Shown in pieces: positions 24,003-35,839 of a DNA stretch of 64,000 nt. The notes under the pieces were generated by a model. It worked only from the letters and a program-made list of their open reading frames with translations. It did no database searches and was not told the origin of the DNA. Each line of letters begins with the position of its first letter. Position 1 is the stretch's first letter. The position numbers and the translations under genes were made by a program. Source of the DNA: Symbiodinium natans (lineage: Eukaryota > Sar > Dinophyceae > Suessiales > Symbiodiniaceae); the NCBI GenBank assembly GCA_905221605.1, contig CAJNDS010000312.1:77001-141000 (forward strand), read 5' to 3'.

Positions 24003-24126
24003 CACCCTGGCCCCCCTCCTGATGGCCGCATCCTGCTGCACTGGCAAACCGGCACCACACTCCGCAGGGACACATAAACCTTGGAGCCAAACTTCATTGA
24101 AGGTTTCGAGCTTGACATGCGAAAGC
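24003..24126 (-). CDS. Probable exon, possibly NRF-6-type acyltransferase
   Basis: 124-nt minus-strand exon: ATAG|G acceptor, GTG|GTAAGA donor, 41 whole codons. It reads LSHVKLETFNEVWLQGLCVP, then AECGAGLPVQQDAAIRRGARV. The LQGLCVPAEC segment resembles the GLCVPSSCS motif of the nose-resistant-to-fluoxetine (NRF) N-terminal domain that precedes membrane acyltransferase-3 domains. This rests on one short motif. The other two frames contain stops upstream. Confidence 0.35.
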
Positions 24127-24335
24127 CTATGCTTTAGGATAAGCAGGTGTTCTGAATCCAACAACGACTTCAAACCCACGGAACGGAAGCCATCCCGTGG
24201 ACAGATTCAGCTTCTCGAGAAGCGCCACACCCCCGCCCCTCAACCGTCAACCTCATGCTTCCAGGAAGCCATAGCCAGCGCTGCAAACAGATGGGTCATA
24301 ATCCCAAAAGGTCGGTCCTGCTCGCAGTGACACTA

Positions 24336-24388
24336 GCCTATATATATATATACTATAAAAAAATATATTTATATTTATATAGAATAGC
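24336..24388. repeat. TA-rich palindromic tract
   Basis: CTATATATATATATACTAT followed by an A/T-only stretch to TATATAG; a possible cruciform-prone or unwinding site, otherwise a microsatellite. Confidence 0.7.
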
Positions 24389-27300
24389 GCACGTCCGACA
24401 TCCACAAGCTCAGAAATGCTCACAAAGGCTCATTTTACGAAGTAGTGCGCCTTCCATCCACGTCACACCACCATCGAAGGACAGTCCCACCGTCACAGGC
24501 CTGGGGAATGCGAATTATTCGCAACATGAGGAGCTTCATGGATTTTCCAGGCCCTACAAGATCTGCACCATCCTGCACAGGTGCGCAGACGCGTGGTTCC
24601 TGAAGATAGCTGCGACATGCTGTGACAGCCGCAGCTGGCAGACCGAACTTCAAACCCTTCTTTCCCACATGCACAAACCCAAGGTTCAATATGGATCAAT
24701 ATGGTTCACAATCCTTCCTCACCCGCAAAAAGTTGAGTCCAAACGCCCAGGTGGGTGTGCAGGCGCAACGCATCTGAGCCTGAGCCATCCGACCAGGAAC
24801 AGCAGATTCAACATTTCACATTTGCGACATTTAGTTGCCTTTGATGCATGTAAATGCTGTGTCACACTGCAGTCAGGTCGTCGCCAAAATCCTTCTTTGA
24901 GCCCCTGGGTCCCTGGATCACCTCTCACAAGCTCTTGACATGGGGCATAGTCGGCACAGTAGGCATAGTTAGGCATCCTTGCAGGTCTTTTGGTCTGGCC
25001 AAGTGGCTGAGACACACCTTCTTCACCATCATCTTCTATGCTGGCATTGGTCACCTCAGTTTTCAGTCTTCCAATGGCCTAAGACATACACAATCAAACA
25101 AGGCTACATGTCGAGTCTGCTGCTTGGTTTCGTGATCTGACGAGGAATGTTCATGTGCTTGTGCCTGCAACCGAAATGTGTAGGAAAGCTGTGTCGGGAG
25201 AGGTTCGGACATCGGAGTGGTCCTTGCACGAACGTTTAAATCTAGTTGCGCAAGTCTGTAACACCTCCCAGGCTTCAGCTCAGCATCGCTGCGTGCACTC
25301 CTCTGCACTCTCAAAGCCGCACACCGAAACACTGAAGGATCCGAAAGTCCCGCGAAGACAGCTGCGAAAAGTCAATCGCGGAATCCGTTGTCCATGTAAG
25401 TACGAAAGATAGCGTTGAAGAACCCCGCCCGAGCACGTGCTCCCACCTCCCCCCCGCCCCCCGGCCCCTCTGTCACGATAATGTCCTGAGAGAGGGCCGT
25501 GAAATCAAGACCCTGAAAATTTCAGATCCGAGCATCTACCCGACCGAACCTGCAGGCTGCTCGGTTCGTGTCAGGAAACCGCTCCTTGCCAAGGTGAGGT
25601 GAAGGCTTGGAAGCTCATGACCGGGAACAGCCATGGAAAACTCCGCCAAGCAGCCCCCAAAACATGGACGACACGGCCGCCATCGACACTGCAGTGCTTT
25701 GGAAAGCACGTCAGCTGCTGATTCTTCACCTCCACAGTCAACCTGGGCAGGTGACAATGGCTCAAGATGGCTCAAGGCCCCGATGCACATTGAGTCGATG
25801 AGGGTATCTTTCATTCATCTCTTCATCCTGCTTGCTTGCGTCAGTGCGCGTCTCACATCGAAAAGGCCCGCCTTTCCCTGCCCGCTTCCTACCCAGTCCA
25901 GGTACGGCTAACGTATCGACCTCCCATTCCAACGCAGACAGAAGCTAGTGGCGCTTCAGCGTTGCAACACACTTGCTGTCATCTAAAGCTGACAGTGCGA
26001 ACTGCAAAGAATATTCAGCATACCAGGTAACGAAGCCAGGCAGTGGACAACGGCGCCGTTGTTGATCCCAATCTGGCCTAGGCTGACATTCCTGGATTCT
26101 TGTTTTGCATTCGGGCATCGTGTACTTCTGCCGAGAGCTCACAGAAAGCGTGCCTTACGTTGGGGTTTCCAGTTACCGATTCATGCGATATGTCTTGATA
26201 AAGCGCTTGGGTCGAAGGTCTTTATCGTACTGGGCCCGAAACAATGACTACATGACGCTGTAATTCCGTTCAGAAGCCCCCGGTAAATAATACATGATTC
26301 GCCACCGAAGAACTCAATTGACTGACCTTGAGCTTTGGGTGGCTTTGCTCGTTGCCGCTCGCAACATTGTTCTTAAATCGTACGGGGCCCGAAAAGTCAG
26401 CGGCCTGTTTGCCAAGTCCCGGGCAGAACGAGTCTTCGACGGTTCAAGACAACATAAGACAACCATCGGAAGAACGGTTCTACAACGTTCTACAGGAATC
26501 TGTAAGGCCGACTCAGTATGACTTTTTCCAATGCTGTTCAACCACCTGCCGTGATGGGTTCAACCAGTAGTCCTTCAAGTCAGCTTGCCCTTCACTGAGT
26601 TGTTCAAGGCTTGCGTCCACGCATGCTTCCACGAAAGTACTACGCAGAGATATCCGAAAACTCATTTAAAACAAACCCGTGAACAGCAATTGGTCCCTAA
26701 AGAAAGTCTTTATTTCATGCTCCCAGAGAGCTTCCCTGATTCGGGGGCTGTTTTTTCAATAACCATCACATGCTATGCTCCCATGCCTGATCGACCAGTG
26801 AAACTCCTTCCAATGCCCCAGGCCACTCCAAGAAGCACACGGACAGACTCTGACACCCCCCCATCTGGCCGGACGGCCAAGCGGTCTCTCGTCGTCCTCA
26901 CTGGGAAGGATCTGACCGCTGAATATGAGCTGGAGGGAGAGGCCTCGGTCTCAACGAGACTTCCGAATGAGATCCCAAAAAACTCAATCAGTGAGAGAGA
27001 TAGAGAGAGAGAGAGAGGGAGGTGTGGCATGCTGACATGGTGCTGCCGTGCTCTGTCTTTTCCTTCGCAACCTGTCACAGCGTGGGACGGTCACGCATGG
27101 AGCATGTGGGCCATGTACAAGCAGTGTACAAGCACCAGACTTTGCCTCGGCAGGCTCTCGGCAGGGCTTAGGCTCTTGAGGCTCTCGAGGCTCTCGAGGC
27201 TCTCGAGGCTTTGGAGGCTTTGGAGGCTCTCGAAGCTCACGAAGTCGAACGGCAATGAGCTCTCGGAGCTGGCACCTCGAGACGCTGCAATGCCATCACG

Positions 27301-27505
27301 CCAGAAGAGTCTAGGTGTGAAGTTGAGCAAAGGATCATCACAAGTACTAATACCTTATAGAGGATGGCAAAGACCAAAAGACACCGTCCAGTACTCCAGT
27401 ATACTCCAGTTATATTGGTGCATAGTCGGCATTGAGCTCGTCCCTAGAGACATACGAGCATGGTCCCACACAAAGCAAATCGACATCATAGCACCCAGCT
27501 TAAGC
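24389..27505. other. Unresolved; includes a 9-bp minisatellite
   Basis: 27178-27238 is a tandem 9-bp repeat (GAGGCTCTC and variants) that inflates a long plus-strand frame at 26.6-27.6 kb, so that frame is not called. A GA run lies at 26992-27020. A minus-strand segment at about 24730-24800 (DALRLHTHLGVWTQLFAG between AG|G and a GT donor) may be an exon. Confidence 0.3.
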
Positions 27506-27661
27506 CACGAAGCAGTTTTGTCGTTTCCGCGACACCAATCTTCAATTCCTGCTTTGTCACTTTGGCAGGAAGTACTGGCTGCCTCTCGCGGACGTTGATT
27601 CGCAGGAACATCGCGAAGGCCAACAGCCCTATAAGCTTGAGCTGCCTTATGCCGGGCAAGC
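27506..27661 (-). CDS. Probable exon of a membrane protein, unknown family
   Basis: 156-nt exon: TGTAG|G acceptor, CGTG|GC donor, 51 whole codons. It reads RQLKLIGLLAFAMFLRI (one likely transmembrane or signal-anchor helix), then NVRERQPVLPAK and KQELKIGVAETTKLL. A short hydrophobic helix followed by a charged stretch would fit a type II membrane protein, but no catalytic motif is visible. Confidence 0.45.
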
Positions 27662-28420
27662 CTACAAGCCAAGGTACTGGCTGCCAAACTTGGATGTGAA
27701 AACTACGTGGCTCTAGTTTGTAGAAAGGCCCGACTCTGCACCCAGCCATTGCCTGAGCAAATAGATGCGGAGCAAAGCCGAAGGCAAGGCCACAATGAAA
27801 GCCACTGATCTCACTGCAAAGACTCAGAAAAGCTATGCCAAGCTGTGCAATACACCACCGTGGACCCCACCCCGCGGAGCCTCTCGGATACTCATTTTTA
27901 AGGGTGCAAAGTTCTCAAGTTCCTTTCAAGCTCAGGGCTCACCAGGCACAAGCACCGCAGAGGCAGGCGATCCGAACCTGAAGCGCTCAACAGATTCTAC
28001 CGGCCTTCGCGTAAGACCACTTAGAACATCTTGACATAAGACTTGAAACCCCTGCCTGCGGTGCAGTCAATAAAGCATGGCCAACGCCTACATAGAGTCT
28101 ATATAGAAACAACTGCGACTTTCCTTGTGCTGGCCCCCATGTTGCTTAAATGCTGCTTGCCTTCGCGGTGTTTATGCTGCACCGTGTTGTTGGTTATGCC
28201 CTTCCCACCCCCGTTGCTGAGGGCTTGCTTTATGCAAAAGGTGTTTCTGCGCGAGCGAGTTCTGAGTCTGGGGCCTGCTTGAGCCCCATCACACCCAGAA
28301 AGTAGTATACGGCTTCAGAGCTAAGAACTGGGGGCCTAGGGCTTCCCCCCCGTCATACGAGATAACATGTTATACCTTGAAAGTTTAATAGTCAGGGTGG
28401 GCCGGCTAGGCTTGTGATTG

Positions 28421-28449
28421 AGCGCGCGCACGCGCGATCGCGCGCGCGG
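28421..28449. repeat. Alternating GC tract with perfect palindrome
   Basis: A run of alternating purine/pyrimidine GCGC/CACG containing the perfect palindrome CGCGCGATCGCGCG (28431-28444). This is a good candidate for Z-DNA or a hairpin. Confidence 0.7.
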
Positions 28450-29387
28450 GTGTGTGTGCCATGTTTCGTATTCTCACCTTCGAACCCAACAAAGCACTTG
28501 GAAAGGTGGTTGCAAAAAAAAGGGGGCCGCCCCCAACCCCCCTCCAACGATGTAAGAAAGGCCGGGCACATTTGCATCAGGCATCAGCAAGCCATGTCTT
28601 TTTTAGTTTGGACACAAAATTCTCTCATTTTGGAATATGCTTTGCTCGTTTGATTGCATCCCACCTGATGATGTTGTATACGCAGTGGCGCTGAAGATGT
28701 CACTTGGCTCGTGAAGTATCCCCAAGAAACAACGTTGAATTGAACCACCACATGGAACCTGAGAACCCCATACAACCCCCTGCAATTTAGTATCTTCAAA
28801 CAAGCACCATCAAATCCACACGCAGCCCTCACAGAACAGCAACATAATCAACATGATCCACATGTTGTCTTTTTTCCTGACGTACATCATAGTTTTCAAC
28901 TCCCCGTGTGCCTGCACAAACTCCCCCACAAATCAACTTAGAATCCCTACTGTGCTTCCTTTTGAAGGCTCTTGGAAGCTGCACTTCCAGCTGTGTCTCT
29001 GGCAGCACTCCGACAACGAGACCAGGCTGGATGCCGCAGGTCTTCCTGGAATTGTAGAAGCTTAGATCAGGACAGCAGTATACAGCAGTATACAGCAGTG
29101 CAAAGCCTGTTAAAGCAGACGGGAGCGCATCATAGCTCTTGGCTGCTCTTAGCGACTCTATATATTTTATATGCGACTCTTGATGATTCTTCTACACCGG
29201 AAGAGCTGGTGGCGTGGTCAAGACTGGCCATGGGTTGGATACCCCGAATCCGAACAATCCTATCCCAAGTGTCGTTTGGCTGACACTATGTGCGCACATT
29301 GCCCTCAAATCATTCCACGCTGCTCTGCCATGTTTTCGTTTGTCCGGCTCGGACTGCTTTGGAAGCACTATCACGCTGGCTCTGGGC

Positions 29388-29510
29388 CTCAAGGCCTGCA
29401 TTTTAGGGTTTCAGGGTCTCAAGGTTTCAGGGCCCTCAAGGCCTGGGCTTTAAGGTTTCAGGGCCTCAAGGCCTGGGGTTTAGGCCTGGTGTTTAGGGTT
29501 TCAGGGCCGA
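29388..29510. repeat. Minisatellite of CTCAAGGCCTGGG / TTTCAGGG units
   Basis: Irregular tandem copies of GGGCCTCAAGGCCTGGG and TTTAGGGTTTCAGGG. The TTTAGGG component resembles the telomere motif seen elsewhere in the window. Confidence 0.7.
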
Positions 29511-30213
29511 GTAGGCCTGCCATGCGGCGAGGGCGCGAACAACATCTGGGCGAAGAGCGGCTACCTCAGGTCGCATGCTGTAAGGCTGGAAGAAAAAGAC
29601 AGCTGGATACCCCGAGGAGGGCCCAGAGGATCAGCGCATGTTCCGAACACCAGAACAATCATGTGACATCTATGCCCGTACTCCTTCATTTGGGTCAAAA
29701 GCATCCTGAGCAGCTATTGCATACACTCGTCACCCGAGTTGGGCGCCAGGAGCTGCGAGCTCAGGTAGGACAAAGCAGCATAGACCGCCTTGCTTCAGGC
29801 CGAAAGGATCTGTAGGGCAGCCCTTCTTGCCTGGAGCATTTCCACAATCTACAAGTTCTCATGACTCACGAGGTGCTAGTATCAGTCTGGCTGATGAGGT
29901 GGGACATGCGGTCATGCAAGACCAGATGAACCCATGTACAACAGAACACGAAAAGAGGTGCCTTCGGCTCAAGCCTAGGTCAAGCTTGGGGAAACTTCAG
30001 AACACGGCATCACGGGAAGGTGGACTCCGGTGCATCCGAATCCATGGTCAATTTCTCCAAATACTCCAATTCCTCCAAGAGTCTAGTCGATATGTCTCAG
30101 ACAGGAGGGCCAGCACTGCAGCAATGGCAAGTCCTCGATGCAAACTTTGGGGCGGCTTCTCTAATGGCCCACAGTCAAAGGACTTGAGAGAATTACACTT
30201 CGTGCGTTCAGGC

Positions 30214-30330
30214 CTGCAGATGAATGAGAAACCCCTTCAAATACATTGAATGCAGCATCCTCACAACGTGTCCGCATGCTCTCCGATGAATCTCCAAGCT
30301 CTCCTCCTCTGCGACCAGTTGCGCGCTCAC
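30214..30330 (-). CDS. Probable 39-codon exon, unknown product
   Basis: TCAG|G acceptor, CTGCAG|GC donor, phase 0/0. It reads VSAQLVAEEESLEIHRRACG, then HVVRMLHSMYLKGFLIHLQ, an amphipathic helical sequence. Both borders fit the local splice pattern. No family was recognised. Confidence 0.45.
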
Positions 30331-30550
30331 CTGACTTCTACACTTCTGAAGTGTGCGGTCTATGAGTCTATATGAGCTTATGCCATCCCAGCCTCTGCCC
30401 AGGGGCCCGCGATCGGACACCTGACAAGGCCCGAAGGGCAACAAGAGCTTGGAATTCAAGAGCGAATGAACTTCCCTTCTAGTCCGTTGCTGACACCATA
30501 CCAAATTTGACTCAGTTCGAGCTTCACATTGTGCTATATCGCCACCGCTC

Positions 30551-30581
30551 GCTCTCTCTCTCTCTCTCCACACACCGCTCG

Positions 30582-30631
<50 letters not shown>

Positions 30632-30855
30632 CTCGCTCTCGCTCTCGCTCTCCGAGCGTAACCTCCCGAAGAGGGTCGCACCGAAGTGCGATCATGCCCC
30701 ATGTCCTTGCTCTTATTTATCTCTTTCTTTCTGTTTTTTATTTATTTCGTTCAATCGTTCTTTCTTTATTTCTTTCGTTCCTTCGTTCTTTCGTTCGTTC
30801 TTTCTTTATTTCTTTCGTTCGTTCATTCATTCTTCTCTCTCTCTCTCTCTCTGAG
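30551..30855. repeat. (CT)n and TTTC/TTCG low-complexity tract
   Basis: CT microsatellite at about 30551-30650, then TTTC / GTTC-rich DNA at 30716-30852. Open frames here (poly-Ser/Leu, Arg/Glu) are artefacts. Confidence 0.9.
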
Positions 30856-33800
30856 TAGTCGACTTACCTGGCTGAGGCACGGGTTCGATGGATTTCTCTG
30901 CTCCGCCCTCTGCGTGCTTGTCTGCGGCTGTGGCTTGCTCTGCGATCTCTGTGGTGTTGCTGACCCCCTCCCCCATCGACCCCGCCTCAGTTGGGAGAGC
31001 TGAGGCCTGAGGCTACTTATTGAGGGATTCACGATGTCTCGTTGTTTAAGTGTGCTGGCAATTGCATGGCAGCTGCATGATCAAGATGCCACGCCGACTG
31101 ACTGCTGGGATAACACAGCGCTCGTGGATTTCCGTAGACTGCTTGTCTGTATGCTTGAAGCTGGACCTATGCAATAGCAAGAGTGCACTCTGGGAAGTGT
31201 CCACCATGCCTTCGTGTAGCCATCGACGAACAGCACAATACCTGCCACGTTCCGCCATTCATGAAAGCAGGCACGCAACCCCCCCCCCCGCCCCCAGCAC
31301 AAGGCCGTATAATTTAGCTCGCGCTCATTGTCGCTCATAGTCTGGGGGGTCGACTCACAAGCACGCCCAGTCGACATGCTACTGTGCAGCAAGTTCATGT
31401 CGTCTTTTAGGGTTTAGGGTGGTTGCCGGGGTTCGGGCGATTACGGCCTTCGGTTTTAGGGTTCCTCGGGTTCTCCGAGTTCCCCCAAACATCAAACCCG
31501 AGGAATTCAAGACCCTTAAATCCCGTGAGGTTGCTCGGCGGTCGTTCGGCACGTAGTTAACTGCATGTGCCACTGCCTTCTACTTGTCGTTTACAGCCCT
31601 CTATATTCTGCTATTTGCCAACAGCAAATTCTGCTACTTGTTAAGGAGGGTATTTCTGTGGCTCATCAAGCTGTTAAGCACCGAGCGAGAAGCACAGCTC
31701 AACCTTTGCCACGCTGCGAGATAGGCAGCGGCCGTTATACTTGTTCCCCCAAGCTACGAAGACGAGGCTGTTGGTACGTCGTGGTCAGAAAAGTACGGCT
31801 GCAGCGATTTCGAGTTCGTGTGCACTCAGTGCTCGAACTCTAGAGCCGCGCATCTTACTCCGAATTTCTGGCTCCAGCTACGGCAGAGACCAGCAGAGTC
31901 CAACACTGCGCACGAAAGCTTCCACACACTCTGAGTTGCGTGCGAACATAAGCTTGGATTGGGGCAGATGCTTTACCAAGGGAAGCTGGCCGACATCCGA
32001 TCATGCTGGACTCCACAACCCATGTCGCAGAGCATCGCGTCTGCCTCTCCCCATCGTGGTTCCGAAGATCCCCATTGCTGCGCTCAGGTGCTTAGGATGG
32101 TGCTTAAGCATTGGAAGCATCAGATTCAGAATGCGGGACGTAGTGGGCCATCAGTTCGCTCTGTTTTTGTATGAATGCCTCCTGAATCATCAGCTCACCA
32201 CAACTCGCCAAGAATTCTTCTTTTCAAACAACCCTGCCCCCGCTACCTTAGGCCTTCCGGTGTCTTTGGGACTTGACGGGACCATGCGGAGCAGCAGGCA
32301 GGTACCCGTGATGGTTCGGAAACACGAGCGAACCCGACATGCTGGCATGCTGCCATTTAATATGAAAATTCTTCGCATCGCGAAGCATGCACCCCTTCGT
32401 CATCAGGACTTCAGCACGGCTTGGTCGCACAGCTTCGCCTGAACGAGACACGGCTGCACGAAAATGATGGAAATATATAAAACGTTCACATCCTTCATGT
32501 TGCTCGCCAGGCACCTGGTTTATTGTCCACAACTCTGGCAAAAGAACCGTCTCCATTGCAGTCGTACGGTCATGCAGTACGGCAGCTTCACAATGGTACA
32601 ATGTCATTGTTCTCGCACCATGGCGAACGGAACTTGCACTACCCTTCCCTAGAATCCGCAAAGCGCCACACAACTGAGAGCTCCCATGCGCAACACTCAC
32701 CTCACCTGGACGACTGTGCCGTTCGACCGCAAGCCAAGGCGATCGAGTCGATCAGCTCCCAGCAGCCTGTTTTGCTCTCAATGTAGTCTGGAGTAGAATC
32801 CTGCACACCGTCGCTCTGACAGCCTGGATGACAAGCTACCGTAGGTTGTGCTGAAGCTTAATCCTCGGAAGCTTGCTCAGAAAGGCAGATTCCGGAAAAG
32901 CTAAGCTTAAACCCACACCTGTCATGTTAACATTTCCCTTGCACATGGAAGACGACCTGTCGAACACGGACGAGTGAGAAGTGCCAACCCGACCGAATCA
33001 TAAATCCATGTAATATGCATTATGAATCCGTCAAACTACTCAAATGCTACTCCCACAAGAAGTGAGCTGCACCTTAACGTGCCTGCGAAGAGCGGCACAA
33101 CTGCCTCCAACAAGCCGACATGCCCAGAGTATGAGGACCGCAACTTTCACTTGCAGGTCGCGCATGTTTCCACACATCTTCGCAGGCTGTGCGCACAAGA
33201 TGAACAGGGAACGACAGCCAAAACCCAACAATTGAGATTTAAGTGCTGCTGGCAGCAACTGCCTGCTACTGTAGCTCAAGAGAAAGGCAACAAAAACAAA
33301 TCGGTGCTTTGCGAAATGCACTGATGAACCCTAAAGTTGCGCTCGGCTTCGTTTATGCACCTGCTGAGATCACCAGTTTCCCAGAACTATTCTGCGAACT
33401 CAGTTTGCTGGGGTTCCCCACTATAATCACAAGTTCTGTTTGGGGATGCTTTTCTTGGGATTAGGGCAGCAGAGTCTGAGGCTCCGATTTTCCTTTGCTG
33501 ATTCGAAAAACTCAGGTACAGCGGTGGGGCGGGTCTCCCCTACTAAACCGGGTGCAACATTAACCCTACAACATGTGGATGAGCTGTTTGCACCTTCAAG
33601 CCGGCCTTGCTCGATTCTGCATTTTGCAGCAAAGCTCCGCAGTCGTGCTGTGCCAGGGCCTCGCTGGCGAGTTTCAGTGGCCTGGGCTCTCAGATCAGAT
33701 TCCAAGATTCCCTCACAGAGAGCACCAAAAAAGATCAAACAAGACACCCTCAGGCCCTCAGGATCACATGCAGTGCGAGGAGCATGGAGCTGGAGACCAT

Positions 33801-34913
33801 GACTTTAACTCTTTTCTTCCCAACCTGCCAGCACATAAGCTGCGCTTTGCATTGGCCATGGGCTTCTCCGTCGACGAACAGAAGGTATCCGGGCAGCTTG
33901 CTTTTAACTGACTCTCATCAACCATCATTAACCAGAATTCAGAAGCGTTCCTAGACTGATCTTCCATGTAACACTTGCGCGCAGGCACTGACCCCATCCG
34001 CGAACTCACTACAAAGTCATACTAAGTCACTAAGTCACCAGGTAACTACTACCCTCTTCTGCTGGCAGTCGGCCCTGCACCTGGACCCTCAGAGCTTTGC
34101 GCCCGAGGCCTCCGCGGGTGGCCACCTGCAGCTTGAGAGCATTGACTTAGAGCTGTTTACTGCTTGCCTTTCAGCTTGAGGCCTAGTGTGGAGTGCAATT
34201 GTGCTGCGGGATGTTCGTGGGTGTAGGTTGTGGGCAACATTGCCGTGAATGAGAACTACTTTGCATAAATTCTCATGCACTGCATCTCACTTCTGCGCAC
34301 TGGCGTACGGAAATGAAGTTGGGCATCCATTGTTCGGCAGTCGCTGGCGAAAGGGACTGTCGACCCCGAACAGAAAAGAGCTGATTCCAAAGATGGCTGC
34401 ATGGTAAGTATACCATCGCACAGATGCAGGCTCGAACCAAACTTACTCCAAGGGTTCGCACGAACGGGAATCTAAGGATGAAATGCCAGAGTGAGGAAAC
34501 AAACTGCCAAATGTCCCAGCAACAGACTGTGCCCAACCCTAATCAAACAATGTCTCTGAGGAAAAATGCAGAACGCACTACGAAATGCAGCTCACATCCT
34601 AGATATTGACCGTTGGGTTCTCAAACGAGCGAGGGAATGTTTCGCAAGCACATTCGGAAGTTTCCCAGAAGCCAGGGGGCTGATTCAAATTGACGTTTTT
34701 CCTCCAAGTCCCTTATGACAGCCATCCTGCCAAAATCTTCAGGTGAGGAGGTAGTTTCGACGCCACCCTGGAAATGGATTTAAAGGAGAAGAATCACGTA
34801 CAATTGAAAAGGCCGACAGTGAAGAGGACCTCATGCCTCAGATGCCCTCAGGCAGTCTTGGGCAGCTGCTTTGTTTTCGAAGCGCTGAAAGGCGTAGCGT
34901 GCCGCTTGGATGC
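30856..34913. other. No gene assigned
   Basis: Short telomere-like TTTTAGGGTTTAGGG lies at 31407-31422. Protein-like minus-strand segments at about 31210-31260 (IVLFVDGYTKAWWTLP) and 32290-32410 (LMTKGCMLRDAKNFHIKW) may be exons but lack a decisive frame or border. Confidence 0.3.
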
Positions 34914-35033
34914 TCATACCCGGGCAAGATAGCGGCCTCTGCGGGGACAGCGAGGAGCATCGTTTTGCAAGTCCCCAACCACATTGGGACGTCGCCTTCT
35001 GACCGCCAAAGCCCCCGCACCGTGGCCACACAC
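34914..35033 (-). CDS. Exon of a mitochondrial carrier (SLC25), Mtm1-like
   Basis: After CCAG|G the minus strand reads CVATVRGLWRSEGDVPMWLG, then TCKTMLLAVPAEAAILPGYE. The pattern ..R.EG...LW.G....LL..VP..A....YE is the even-helix half of a mitochondrial carrier repeat. The wording LAVP..A followed by P.YE resembles the Mtm1 / SLC25A39-40 branch, linked to mitochondrial glutathione and manganese handling. The PxDxxK signatures of the other halves were not found nearby, and the 3' border (a GC donor near 34914) is uncertain. It lies 0.8 kb downstream of the dioxygenase gene on the same strand. Confidence 0.5.
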   Translation of the reverse strand: MCGHGAGALAVRRRRPNVVGDLQNDAPRCPRRGRYLARV

Positions 35034-35839
35034 CTGGCGAGAGACGGAGGCAAACGCGTGCATCATGCGACGGATGCAATGACCAGCCCCCTCCCGCCCC
35101 CCGTCCCCCCCCCCCTTTCACTTTGAACGTTGGACGTTCCCGCGAAGCAGACACTACTCGGCTGACATGGCCTGTGCTGGCAGCGGAAAGGCCAAAGAAC
35201 GGAGGTAATCCTCGTCCTGCAAAGCAAGCATGATCCTTGCAACGGCAAGATTGAAGCTGCAATGTCCTTCTGAGTCAATGATGTCGACTTCTGCGGATTG
35301 GAATAGCAGAAAAACACCTGCAGCCATGATGTGTAGCCAACACTCAGTTACACAATGTTACACAGCCGACTTAAGAGGCAAACCCCCAAAGCATCCTGTG
35401 CTCTCCCTTTGCATCCCTTTGCCATCCATGCCGGAGCTCGAGAACCGCAGTCAGAATTCGGCTTCGACAAAGAAATTCTTTTTTGACAGAACTGTGTTGG
35501 ATGGAAGATACCGCTGTCTGAAAGCGAAATTGCCCTCAGGTCTTGGCCTCACTAGTTAGCATTCTGAGCTTTGGCGATGCTTAGTGCTTCGTCTTCGCTC
35601 CTGCGAGACCGCCTTCCAGAAATATTTGCCGAGGCTCCAGGCTTTTGCCATCAGGAGGGAGCAATATTCTAGCCTGCCCCACCCTCCCAAAGACCCAGCC
35701 TCACTCGGTTTGTTTCGGCGGTGGTCTGCCCAGAGGCTGTTGTGTTTGTTCTCCCAGACATTGCTAGTCTCTCCCATTAAGGGCTTGTGCGGCAATAAAA
35801 TAAATGGGCACATGGGTCCTGATGTGCCACAGAACTCAC
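35034..35839. other. No gene recognised
   Basis: Between the dioxygenase-like and carrier exons. Contains a C-rich run at 35090-35115; nothing else is supported. Confidence 0.4.

Larger units (their letters stand above)
27662..30213. other. Intergenic or unresolved; repeats listed separately
   Basis: Apart from the GC-palindrome (28421-28449) and the GGCCTCAAGGCCT minisatellite (29388-29510), no supported gene. A protein-like minus-strand segment lies at about 30007-30075 (LLEELEYLEKLTMDSDAPES), but its frame is not the one selected by the 30214-30330 exon. Confidence 0.3.

Noticed and set aside
26585-27598. A 337-codon plus-strand open frame
   Set aside because: Its length depends on a 9-bp repeat and a GA run; no domain. 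The minus strand carries a better-supported exon at 27506-27661.
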